Assembly (NCBI GenBank): GCA_964498075.1
Contig: CAZCGA010000232.1
Coordinates: forward strand, 1-7,363
From: CAZCGA01 sp964498075
Lineage (GTDB): Bacteria; Desulfobacterota; Binatia; HRBIN30
DNA length: 7,363 bases
Direction of reading: 5' to 3'
Below the pieces are notes generated by a model that saw only the letters and a program-made list of their open reading frames with translations, ran no database searches and had not been told where the DNA came from. Within the stretch, counting starts at the first letter, position 1; each line of letters begins with the position of its first letter. Positions 1 to 4,234 of this stretch are shown here, piece by piece. The position numbers were made by a program, and so were the translations under genes.

Positions 1-283
1 CAGGCCGCGTGATGAAGTCGCCTTCACGCGGCACGATCAGGAGTTGGCCGGTTCGCCCGGGGAAGTATGCCCGAGCGAACATCTCCAGGAAGTGCTGTCG
101 CGCTGCAGGGGCGGCGGCATCAGCCGGCTCCGTACGTGGGAATCGACGCGCGTCGCTCCCCAAAGTTCGCTCGGCCTGCCGGACCGGGGTCGTGCAAGCC
201 ATCGCGACCAGTATCAGGGCGAGGAGGACGGCACCGCAGACGCCCAACCTCGAGGAGGTGACGAAGGTTCGCGGCGTCGTCAT
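1..283 (-). CDS. N-terminal part of a lipoprotein-like exported protein, cut by the window edge
   Basis: An open frame starts at ATG 283 and is still open at position 1, giving about 94 residues. A G-rich stretch (GGGGG) lies just upstream. The N-terminus has a basic start and a hydrophobic stretch (residues 14-29) ending in VAMAC, a weak lipobox with Cys30, so export and perhaps lipid anchoring is likely. A low-complexity Ala/Pro region follows. The last 30 visible residues contain FARAYFPGRTGQ and IVPREGDFITRP. From memory this resembles the 'PGRSG...VVP' segment of alkaline-phosphatase/sulfatase-superfamily proteins, but that segment usually sits further from the N-terminus, so the family call is weak. 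It is the first gene downstream of attC 397-460, about 114 bases from the core, so it may be a further cassette or the chromosomal flank of the array. Real coding is well supported; the function is not. Confidence 0.6.
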   Translation of the reverse strand, partial: MTTPRTFVTSSRLGVCGAVLLALILVAMACTTPVRQAERTLGSDARRFPRTEPADAAAPAARQHFLEMFARAYFPGRTGQLLIVPREGDFITRP

Positions 284-396
284 GGCGCCCCCATCACCTT
301 GAACCGGACGACGCCGGGACCCGACCCGACCAACGCGCACCGCCTGCGTCCTGCTTCATTCCCAACCACGCTTCACGTCATTCTCCCACCAGCGCG
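284..396. other. Non-coding leader between attC core and the left-edge gene
   Basis: This 113-base spacer lies between the attC core at 397-403 and the start codon at 283. I see no RNA gene or clear promoter hexamers. It is longer than the 10-40 base leaders of most other cassettes here, so it could hold a cassette-borne promoter or mark the end of the array. Confidence 0.3.
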
Positions 397-460
397 GCCC
401 AACGTCGCGCGGCTAAGCGGCCGCGTCTTTCAAGCGGTCCGCTTGAGCCGCTTGTTCGGC
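397..460 (-). other. attC recombination site of the toxin-antitoxin cassette
   Basis: The minus strand reads GCCGAAC ... GTTGGGC across 64 bases; the 3' core fits the attC consensus GTTRRRY. The 5' arm GCGGCTCAAGCGGACC pairs with the 3' arm apart from an extra C and an extra A in the 5' arm, the extrahelical-base pattern of attC sites. The loop region carries GAAAGACGCG, also present in the site at 2027-2090. The antitoxin gene ends inside it. Confidence 0.85.
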
Positions 461-693
461 GTCCCGCGCCGCCGTGCTTTAGCGGCCCCTGCAGCATCGA
501 CGAGCACCCGCAGCGCGCGGTTCACTGCCTCACTGTCAGGAAAGACGCTCGCGAGTTCTGGCTCGATCAACACGAGGTTGGTACCGGCGGTTGCCTGCCG
601 ATAGTACTTGCCCCGGACGCCACCCTTGAGCTGCGAGAGGTCATACTCCGCTCGCAGGTCGTCATCGATTCTCTTTGCCGATGCCCTCTTCAT
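430..693 (-). CDS. BrnA-like antitoxin partner of the BrnT toxin
   Basis: This 87-residue protein starts at ATG 693, with GGGAG about 12 bases upstream, and ends at the TGA at 430-432. It follows the BrnT-type toxin in the same cassette and overlaps its 3' end by 32 bases, so the pair is probably translated from one message. The N-terminal half is charged (KRIDDDLRAEYDLSQLKGG), the usual toxin-embracing style of such antitoxins. The C-terminal half (about residues 46-70, including SEAVNRALRVLVDAA) looks like a ribbon-helix-helix DNA-binding segment. Type II antitoxins of this kind neutralise the toxin and repress the shared promoter. The last nine residues (PNKRLKRTA) are translated from the attC stem itself, so that tail was supplied by the recombination site. 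An in-frame start at 777 would add 28 residues lying entirely within the toxin gene; I judge it unlikely. Confidence 0.75.
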   Translation of the reverse strand: MKRASAKRIDDDLRAEYDLSQLKGGVRGKYYRQATAGTNLVLIEPELASVFPDSEAVNRALRVLVDAAGAAKARRRGTPNKRLKRTA

Positions 694-952
694 GCTGCTT
701 GCGCTCCCTTCGTGTCCCCTTCCGTGCGCTGATGATTCGAATGCGCTCTCCCCGCGGCGTGTGAGAGACGAACACAACTCGCTGTCTTGCCGAATGGCCG
801 ACGGTGATCTCTCTCCGCTCTTCGTCAGAGTGGTCCGGGTCTGCGTAGGTCACGGCCAGCGGATCAAGGAAGACCGTAGCCCCCTCCTCGAACGACACGC
901 TGTGCCCGCGCAGGTTCGCCTTTGCCTTCTCCGGATCCCACTCGTAGATCAC
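662..952 (-). CDS. brnT: BrnT-family toxin (DUF497 ribonuclease)
   Basis: This 96-residue protein starts at GTG 952 and stops at TGA 662-664. It matches the BrnT/DUF497 pattern along its length: an N-terminal (I)YEWDPEKAKANLRGH, then VSFEEGATVFLDPLA, a central ERREITVGHS, RVVFVSHT, and a C-terminal RIRIISARKGTRRERKQHEEG. BrnT toxins have a RelE-like fold and cut RNA, arresting translation in the cytoplasm; the conserved His, Arg and Glu residues expected of the family are visible. Its length is normal. It is the first gene after the attC site at 983-1044, with a 30-base leader and no strong Shine-Dalgarno site. The toxin-first order is typical of brnTA pairs, which are usually autoregulated by the antitoxin complex. 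Toxin-antitoxin pairs are common in chromosomal integron cassettes, where they are thought to stabilise the array. Confidence 0.88.
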   Translation of the reverse strand: MIYEWDPEKAKANLRGHSVSFEEGATVFLDPLAVTYADPDHSDEERREITVGHSARQRVVFVSHTPRGERIRIISARKGTRRERKQHEEGIGKENR

Positions 953-982
953 GGGAACAGCTTACTTCAATGGCGCCGACAA

Positions 983-1044
983 GCCGAACACCAAGCAAGT
1001 AGCGGCGCGTCTCCAGCGCGCTCCCTGGATGGCGTTGGTCCGGC
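983..1044 (-). other. attC recombination site (degenerate) of the HNH cassette
   Basis: The minus strand reads GCCGGAC ... GTTCGGC over 62 bases, starting four bases after the HNH stop codon. The outer arms pair (CCAAC/GTTGG-type) and an inner GCGCGC stem closes a loop with GGAGACGCGC, akin to the other sites here. The middle of the arms pairs poorly and the 5' core has C replacing an expected A, so this site looks more eroded than its neighbours. Confidence 0.7.
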
Positions 1045-1048
1045 TGTC

Positions 1049-1999
1049 CTACCCGAGGAATTTGTGATCGTTGTGCCACTCCAGAAACGCCCGGTCCGGA
1101 CGCTCGCTTGCTGGGGCGGGCAGATGAAGCTGTCTGCCATGATACGGATAGTAACTCCGCCCGTTCTCGAAGTCCTTTTTCAGCCGACTGCCAACTTCCA
1201 GACGGAAGTCGTGCGTGACGGTTACGTAGCCGGCATCGAATAGGCGGTGGAAGTCAGCACGAAACAGCATCCCGTTCCGCACGTCGTGTGGTCCTTCCTC
1301 GGCAAACGATCGGATGTGTGCCGCCTCAAGCGCCGGCAGGGAGTGCTCTTCTGTAACGGCGCAGGCACGTCCGTACGCCTCTGTCACTGCGACCCGAAAA
1401 GTGCCTTGGCCCAACCGCGGCTGAACAAGACGTGCCTCGCCGTAGCGCACCGCGGGATCGACGATCAGCGGAGAAGCCGGAGACGCACGGGATGTGCTGT
1501 CCGGAATCAAGGCCTTCGCCGTTGAAATGCACGCTTCCCAGATACGTCGCCCCTCGCCGGTTGCGAGATCGTACTTCATCGGCGTCTGAGTGCGTGGGTG
1601 CCAGTCCGTCGGCTGAGGCACCCAAGCTTCCGGCGGAAAGAACGTAGGGGAAACCAACTGGATACATCCGATGTGGTCGGAGCCCGTCGCCTCATCGTAC
1701 CGAATCCGCTCGCGGATATCGGCAATTCGCGCGCGCATTTGGGCCAGGGTGGCACAACCGTTGCCCTGACCGAAGCACTCCCAAGCGAACCAGTCCGGAA
1801 GTCTGGAGAACTGCGCGAAATAAGCGAAGCCGCAGATCGCGTTGTGTGGTGAGCGAAGCTTGAACAAGAACGGCGAAAACGGTTCGGCCCGAAACGTCCG
1901 ACGGGCTGAAGGCGTCCAGAAGTTGACCTCAGTAACCTCCGGGTGAGCTGCAAGAAAGCGGTACCATCCCTCATCCGTTATCGCGATCGTACCATTCAC
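1049..1999 (-). CDS. HNH endonuclease family protein
   Basis: This 316-residue protein probably starts at GTG 1999, preceded by AGGAGG at the right distance, and stops at TAG 1049-1051. The C-terminal third carries an HNH_2-type nuclease domain: CAVTEEHSLPALEAAH, VRNGMLFRADFHRLFD and a GYVTV strand. By my count the HNH residues are His228, Asn242 and His251. HNH nucleases use a metal ion to cut DNA with a beta-beta-alpha fold. The ending (DRAFLEWHNDHKF) and KDFENGRSYY are familiar from stand-alone bacterial HNH proteins often labelled putative restriction endonuclease. The N-terminal two thirds have no motif I recognise; it may bind DNA or sense a signal. It is the only gene in its cassette, between attC sites 983-1044 and 2027-2090. 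Its stop lies four bases from the downstream attC, a typical tight cassette layout. No methylase partner is visible. Confidence 0.85.
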   Translation of the reverse strand: MNGTIAITDEGWYRFLAAHPEVTEVNFWTPSARRTFRAEPFSPFLFKLRSPHNAICGFAYFAQFSRLPDWFAWECFGQGNGCATLAQMRARIADIRERIRYDEATGSDHIGCIQLVSPTFFPPEAWVPQPTDWHPRTQTPMKYDLATGEGRRIWEACISTAKALIPDSTSRASPASPLIVDPAVRYGEARLVQPRLGQGTFRVAVTEAYGRACAVTEEHSLPALEAAHIRSFAEEGPHDVRNGMLFRADFHRLFDAGYVTVTHDFRLEVGSRLKKDFENGRSYYPYHGRQLHLPAPASERPDRAFLEWHNDHKFLG

Positions 2000-2007
2000 T
2001 AGCGACG

Positions 2008-2013
2008 CCTCCT
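2008..2013 (-). promoter_or_regulatory. Shine-Dalgarno site that sets the HNH start
   Basis: The minus strand has AGGAGG followed by eight bases and GTG at 1999. This favours the GTG over an upstream in-frame TTG at 2026, which abuts the attC core and has no ribosome-binding site. Confidence 0.75.
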
Positions 2014-2026
2014 GGTGAAGGCTCAA

Positions 2027-2090
2027 GCCGAACGCCGAGCATCACCCGCGCGCGTCTTTCCAGCGCGTCGGGTGGATGCTTGAGTTAGGC
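2027..2090 (-). other. attC recombination site of the lipoprotein cassette
   Basis: The minus strand reads GCCTAAC ... GTTCGGC over 64 bases. GCATCCACCCGACGCGC in the 5' arm pairs with the 3' arm apart from an extra C and an extra A. The loop has GGAAAGACGCGC. It lies 18 bases after the lipoprotein stop codon and just before the HNH leader. Confidence 0.88.
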
Positions 2091-2108
2091 GACCCCTGCG
2101 AAACACGT

Positions 2109-2489
2109 TCACCCGCCTGGTTCCTCGATCTGCTGGACGAGGTCGGGGCACGCCGAGAAACAGTAAGTTTCCTGTCGCCCGCATGAGTCGATGCACGCAA
2201 CGGCATTCATCATCGAACCCAACTTGTCGGCACCGAGTGCTTCAGACAGTGTTTGGCTGTCGAGGCATCGTCGATGGCACTCTTCCTTACCGATTTGGCA
2301 ATGCGCCGCACACACTTTTCCCTTCTCGCTTTGGTAGTACCACCTCACGCGCGGCGCGGGAGTCGGGGTCGGGAGCGGGGCTACGGTCGGGTACGCCGGA
2401 GAGCGGGGTGCTTCGAAATTCCGGACACATCCAACGAGGACGACGAACGACAGCAGGCAAGCAACTGTGCCAGTGTAACGCTTGGCCAT
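2109..2489 (-). CDS. Small lipoprotein with a twin C-x3-C-x6-C-x3-C motif
   Basis: This 126-residue protein starts at ATG 2489 and stops at TGA 2109-2111. Residues 1-20 form a lipoprotein signal ending in the lipobox LVGC (Cys21), so the mature protein should be lipid-anchored in the envelope. A Pro/Thr-rich linker (APLPTPTPAP) spans residues 37-46. The folded part has two copies of C-x3-C-x6-C-x3-C: Cys60/64/71/75 and Cys99/103/110/114, joined by 23 residues. On a helix, each set of four cysteines would fall on one face, suggesting a helical hairpin held by disulfides or a Cys-lined metal site. I do not recognise the family. The gene follows the upstream gene by eight bases in the same cassette, so translational coupling is likely. 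ATG 2504 is an alternative start that would add five residues. Confidence 0.75.
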   Translation of the reverse strand: MAKRYTGTVACLLSFVVLVGCVRNFEAPRSPAYPTVAPLPTPTPAPRVRWYYQSEKGKVCAAHCQIGKEECHRRCLDSQTLSEALGADKLGSMMNAVACIDSCGRQETYCFSACPDLVQQIEEPGG

Positions 2490-2497
2490 GCTACTTC

Positions 2498-3055
2498 TCA
2501 GCATGGCCCCGCCGCGCCATGAGCAGCCCCGGGCACGCTCGGAAACAACCGAATCATGCCCGACGCGCCGTTGCGATCGCAAAGGAGCCAGATCTGCTCG
2601 AACGCGTGAGTGGTGGGTACAACGAGTGCAGCCGGATACATCTCGAAATCGCACCGCTCCCACAACGGATAGGCATTGCGGATAACCAGCCAGGTTGGCC
2701 GCGGGTACGCTTTGGCGGCCTTTTGCCAGAGTATTCTGTTGAGTTCAATCGGAACGCGGACGTTGAGAGGCACTAGAGAGTGCTGCAGCTGTGCCTCGCG
2801 CGTCGATTCATCGGCTTGGGCACGCCCAAGCCGAAGCCTGGCATCTCGCTCAGAACCGAACAGATGTGCGACCTCGACTCCGACTTGCCCGGCGCCAAGT
2901 CGAACTATGAAATCGGGCTCCGGAGGAGCTGGCATCTCGATCAACGTCGGCCACCCTGGGAACAACCGGCGATAGGCGGCGATGAAGTAAATCACCGCGT
3001 AGAGTTCGAGGCGGCGCTTCTCGTCCAGCTGTTTCGCCTTTATCCGGAGTGCCAT
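2498..3055 (-). CDS. Uncharacterised protein, possibly restriction-endonuclease-like fold
   Basis: This 185-residue soluble protein starts at ATG 3055 and stops at TGA 2498-2500. It opens with a basic region (residues 4-16) and a helix rich in aromatic and aliphatic residues (LELYAVIYFIAAYRRLFP). Then come PPEPDFIVRLG (Asp48) and VGVEVAHLF (Glu61). The order Pro-Asp, short loop, hydrophobic strand with Glu-x-(not Lys) recalls the core of PD-(D/E)XK nucleases, but the lysine is absent, so this is only a fold suggestion. A later strand (PTWLVIRNAY) would fit an alpha/beta core. The start lies nine bases from the attC core at 3064-3070, leaving little room for a ribosome-binding site. An in-frame start at 3121 would place the N-terminus inside the attC stem and is less likely. 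It is the first gene of a two-gene cassette with the cysteine-rich lipoprotein. Confidence 0.65.
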   Translation of the reverse strand: MALRIKAKQLDEKRRLELYAVIYFIAAYRRLFPGWPTLIEMPAPPEPDFIVRLGAGQVGVEVAHLFGSERDARLRLGRAQADESTREAQLQHSLVPLNVRVPIELNRILWQKAAKAYPRPTWLVIRNAYPLWERCDFEMYPAALVVPTTHAFEQIWLLCDRNGASGMIRLFPSVPGAAHGAAGPC

Positions 3056-3063
3056 TCTTGCGT

Positions 3064-3174
3064 GCCTAACGCCGCGGCTCAGGCGCGGCGGCGAATCGGT
3101 ACGAAGCTCCGACCGAAGCACGGCCGATCATCCGAGCAAGTTCCCCGCCGTCGCCTGCAGCCGCTGAGTTAGGC
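3064..3174 (-). other. Long attC recombination site (111 bp)
   Basis: Both cores are perfect: the minus strand begins GCCTAAC and ends GTTAGGC. GCGGCTGCAGGCGACGGCGG in the 5' arm pairs with GCGGCTCAGGCGCGGCGG as read from the other arm, leaving only an extra G and an extra A. It has a longer central region (about 55 bases) than the other sites and different loop sequence. Confidence 0.88.
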
Positions 3175-3257
3175 TGACGCGCCGCCAGCGCTTCCGCCCC
3201 AGAAGTCGCTGCGGATAGACCCTCTGGAACGGTAGCGAAGGATTCAAGGTTGTTCAC
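3066..3257 (-). CDS. Possible small ORF running into attC
   Basis: A 63-residue frame starts at GTG 3257, which overlaps the stop of the upstream gene by four bases (GTGA). GAGGAG lies five bases upstream, so initiation is plausible. Only the first 27 or so residues lie before the attC site; the rest is translated attC stem and loop. There is no recognisable motif. It may be a true coupled small gene that gained an attC-encoded tail, or a chance frame. The start signals are its only support. Confidence 0.28.
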   Translation of the reverse strand: MNNLESFATVPEGLSAATSGAEALAARQPNSAAAGDGGELARMIGRASVGASYRFAAAPEPRR

Positions 3258-3604
3258 AGAGGCTCCTCTTCGCTGACTGCCAGCTGGGGGATCATGATCC
3301 GCAAGACCCTCTTGATCTCGCGGAACGTTCGCTCGTCGATGTCCAACGTCACATCCGCTTCGAGTGCCTGAGTCGTGACCATCAGAAATCGGCGCCGCGC
3401 AAGTCTCGCAGATTGGATACGGAAATGGCCAACAAACTCCTCGTCATGGCTCTCGATGTAGCAAACATCTCCGTCCTCATCCTCAAACTGCCGCTGAATC
3501 AACAGATATGGCGACCCCTCCTCATCTTCTCGTCCTTCGAACGCGACCTGAAAATAGTCGCCGTCCTCAGACGCCGAAGCATGCTGCGCGGCAAGTGTCA
3601 GCAT
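3254..3604 (-). CDS. Acidic 116-residue protein of unknown function
   Basis: It starts at ATG 3604 and stops at TGA 3254-3256. The N-terminal 60 residues are rich in Asp and Glu (runs such as GREDEEGSP and FEDEDGDVCYIESHDEEF) with alternating hydrophobic residues that suggest beta strands. The C-terminal 45 residues (TLDIDERTFREIKRVLRIM) look like a strand followed by an amphipathic helix. There is no signal peptide or membrane segment, so it is cytoplasmic. I do not recognise a named family, although proteins of this build occur as hypothetical genes next to other cassette genes. It starts nine bases after the stop of the GIY-YIG-type gene, so the two are probably co-translated. An acidic partner directly behind a nuclease-like gene would fit an immunity or inhibitor role; this is inference only. 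Confidence 0.65.
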   Translation of the reverse strand: MLTLAAQHASASEDGDYFQVAFEGREDEEGSPYLLIQRQFEDEDGDVCYIESHDEEFVGHFRIQSARLARRRFLMVTTQALEADVTLDIDERTFREIKRVLRIMIPQLAVSEEEPL

Positions 3605-3611
3605 CGGCCCT

Positions 3612-3629
3612 GACTAACTCCGGTTGGGC
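3612..3629 (-). other. Possible collapsed attC core pair
   Basis: The minus strand reads GCCCAAC, four bases, then GTTAGTC. This looks like the two ends of an attC site with the stem deleted. It is too short to recombine. It sits between the GIY-YIG-type gene and the acidic-protein gene and supplies the former's last codons and stop. It could be the scar of two fused cassettes, or chance. Confidence 0.25.
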
Positions 3630-4111
3630 GTCGTGCCCGGGTGTTCAGTGTGGATGAAGAGGTACACGCCTGGAGCCGGACTGACTTTTCTCAGGTTCTG
3701 GGCTTGGCACCCGGCCGAACTTGTAAGCTGGTCAAGAAGCTCGCCGTACCGAAACTCGCGAGCCTTGTTCCACACCTTGCGCGTTGAGTTCAGAATCGGA
3801 TCCAAAGTCTCGATTGCATACCACTGGAAGTCGTGGGCTTCGTCATACGAATCACAGATCACGTACTTCCACGAACCAGCCTTGATGTAACGCGAAAGAC
3901 GCGCTTCGCCATCGGGCAACTTACTCGGATCGATTCGCACCTTTCGCGATCCGCTCGGCCTACGGGAGGAAAGGAGTGGGTAATTCCTGCAGTTTGCAAC
4001 AGCCTCTCGCAACCGAGAACCCTCAACGTTTCCATCTCGGTGGTCCGACCGTATGCGTCGGAAGATATCATGCGAGTCACCAACGTAGACGTTCAGCGAT
4101 TCCAAGACCAA
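3614..4111 (-). CDS. GIY-YIG-type nuclease-like protein with displaced GIY motif
   Basis: This protein has up to 165 residues from TTG 4111 to TAG 3614-3616. An in-frame TAG in the attC core prevents any upstream extension. The N-terminus starts directly at the second strand of a GIY-YIG domain: LNVYVGDSHDIFRRIRSDH, with Tyr9-Val-Gly as the 'YIG' and Arg18/19/21 as candidate catalytic Arg. GNVEGSRLREAVA follows, and near residue 95 FQWYAIETLDPILN supplies the expected Glu101 and Asn108. The first strand with 'GIY' is missing at the N-terminus, yet APGVYLFIHTEHPG occurs at residues 146-159, at the far C-terminus. The protein thus looks circularly permuted or cut from a longer tandem-domain protein. 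GIY-YIG nucleases cut DNA using one metal ion. It heads a cassette with the acidic protein gene. There is no clear ribosome-binding site, so the start is uncertain. Confidence 0.7.
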   Translation of the reverse strand: MVLESLNVYVGDSHDIFRRIRSDHRDGNVEGSRLREAVANCRNYPLLSSRRPSGSRKVRIDPSKLPDGEARLSRYIKAGSWKYVICDSYDEAHDFQWYAIETLDPILNSTRKVWNKAREFRYGELLDQLTSSAGCQAQNLRKVSPAPGVYLFIHTEHPGTTPNRS

Positions 4112-4124
4112 TCTCGATTCAGAC

Positions 4125-4186
4125 GCCTAACGTCGTGGCGATGAGCCGCGCGTTCTTTCGCGTCGGCCTCCATCGCCTTGTTCGGC
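4125..4186 (-). other. attC recombination site of the beta-helix cassette
   Basis: The minus strand reads GCCGAAC ... GTTAGGC over 62 bases. GGCGATGGAGGCCGACGCG in the 5' arm pairs with the 3' arm except for three extra purines (G, G, A). The loop has GCGAAAGAACGCG. It lies 48 bases after the beta-helix stop codon. Confidence 0.87.
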
Positions 4187-4204
4187 GCGCTACGCCATTC
4201 GTCA

Positions 4205-4220
4205 GGTACCAACCGGTACC
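4205..4220. repeat. Short inverted repeat GGTACC-AACC-GGTACC
   Basis: Two GGTACC palindromes four bases apart lie between the beta-helix stop codon and its attC site. Flanking CAGG/CCTG extends the symmetry a little. There is no T-run, so it is not a convincing terminator. Confidence 0.4.
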
Positions 4221-4234
4221 CAACGCCTGAGCCG

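Noticed and set aside
44..604. Open frames on the + strand at the left end
   Set aside because: They have Arg/Pro-rich compositions and no motifs, and run antisense to the exported-protein gene, the attC site and the antitoxin.
608..1243. A 211-codon + strand frame
   Set aside because: Antisense to the BrnT toxin and the end of the HNH gene, both of which have clear family motifs.
1049..2026. TTG start for the HNH gene
   Set aside because: It abuts the attC core and has no ribosome-binding site. The GTG at 1999 has AGGAGG at eight bases.
2498..3121. Longer N-terminus for the 185-residue gene
   Set aside because: The extra 22 residues would be translated from the attC stem and loop at 3064-3174, which is a shared recombination site.
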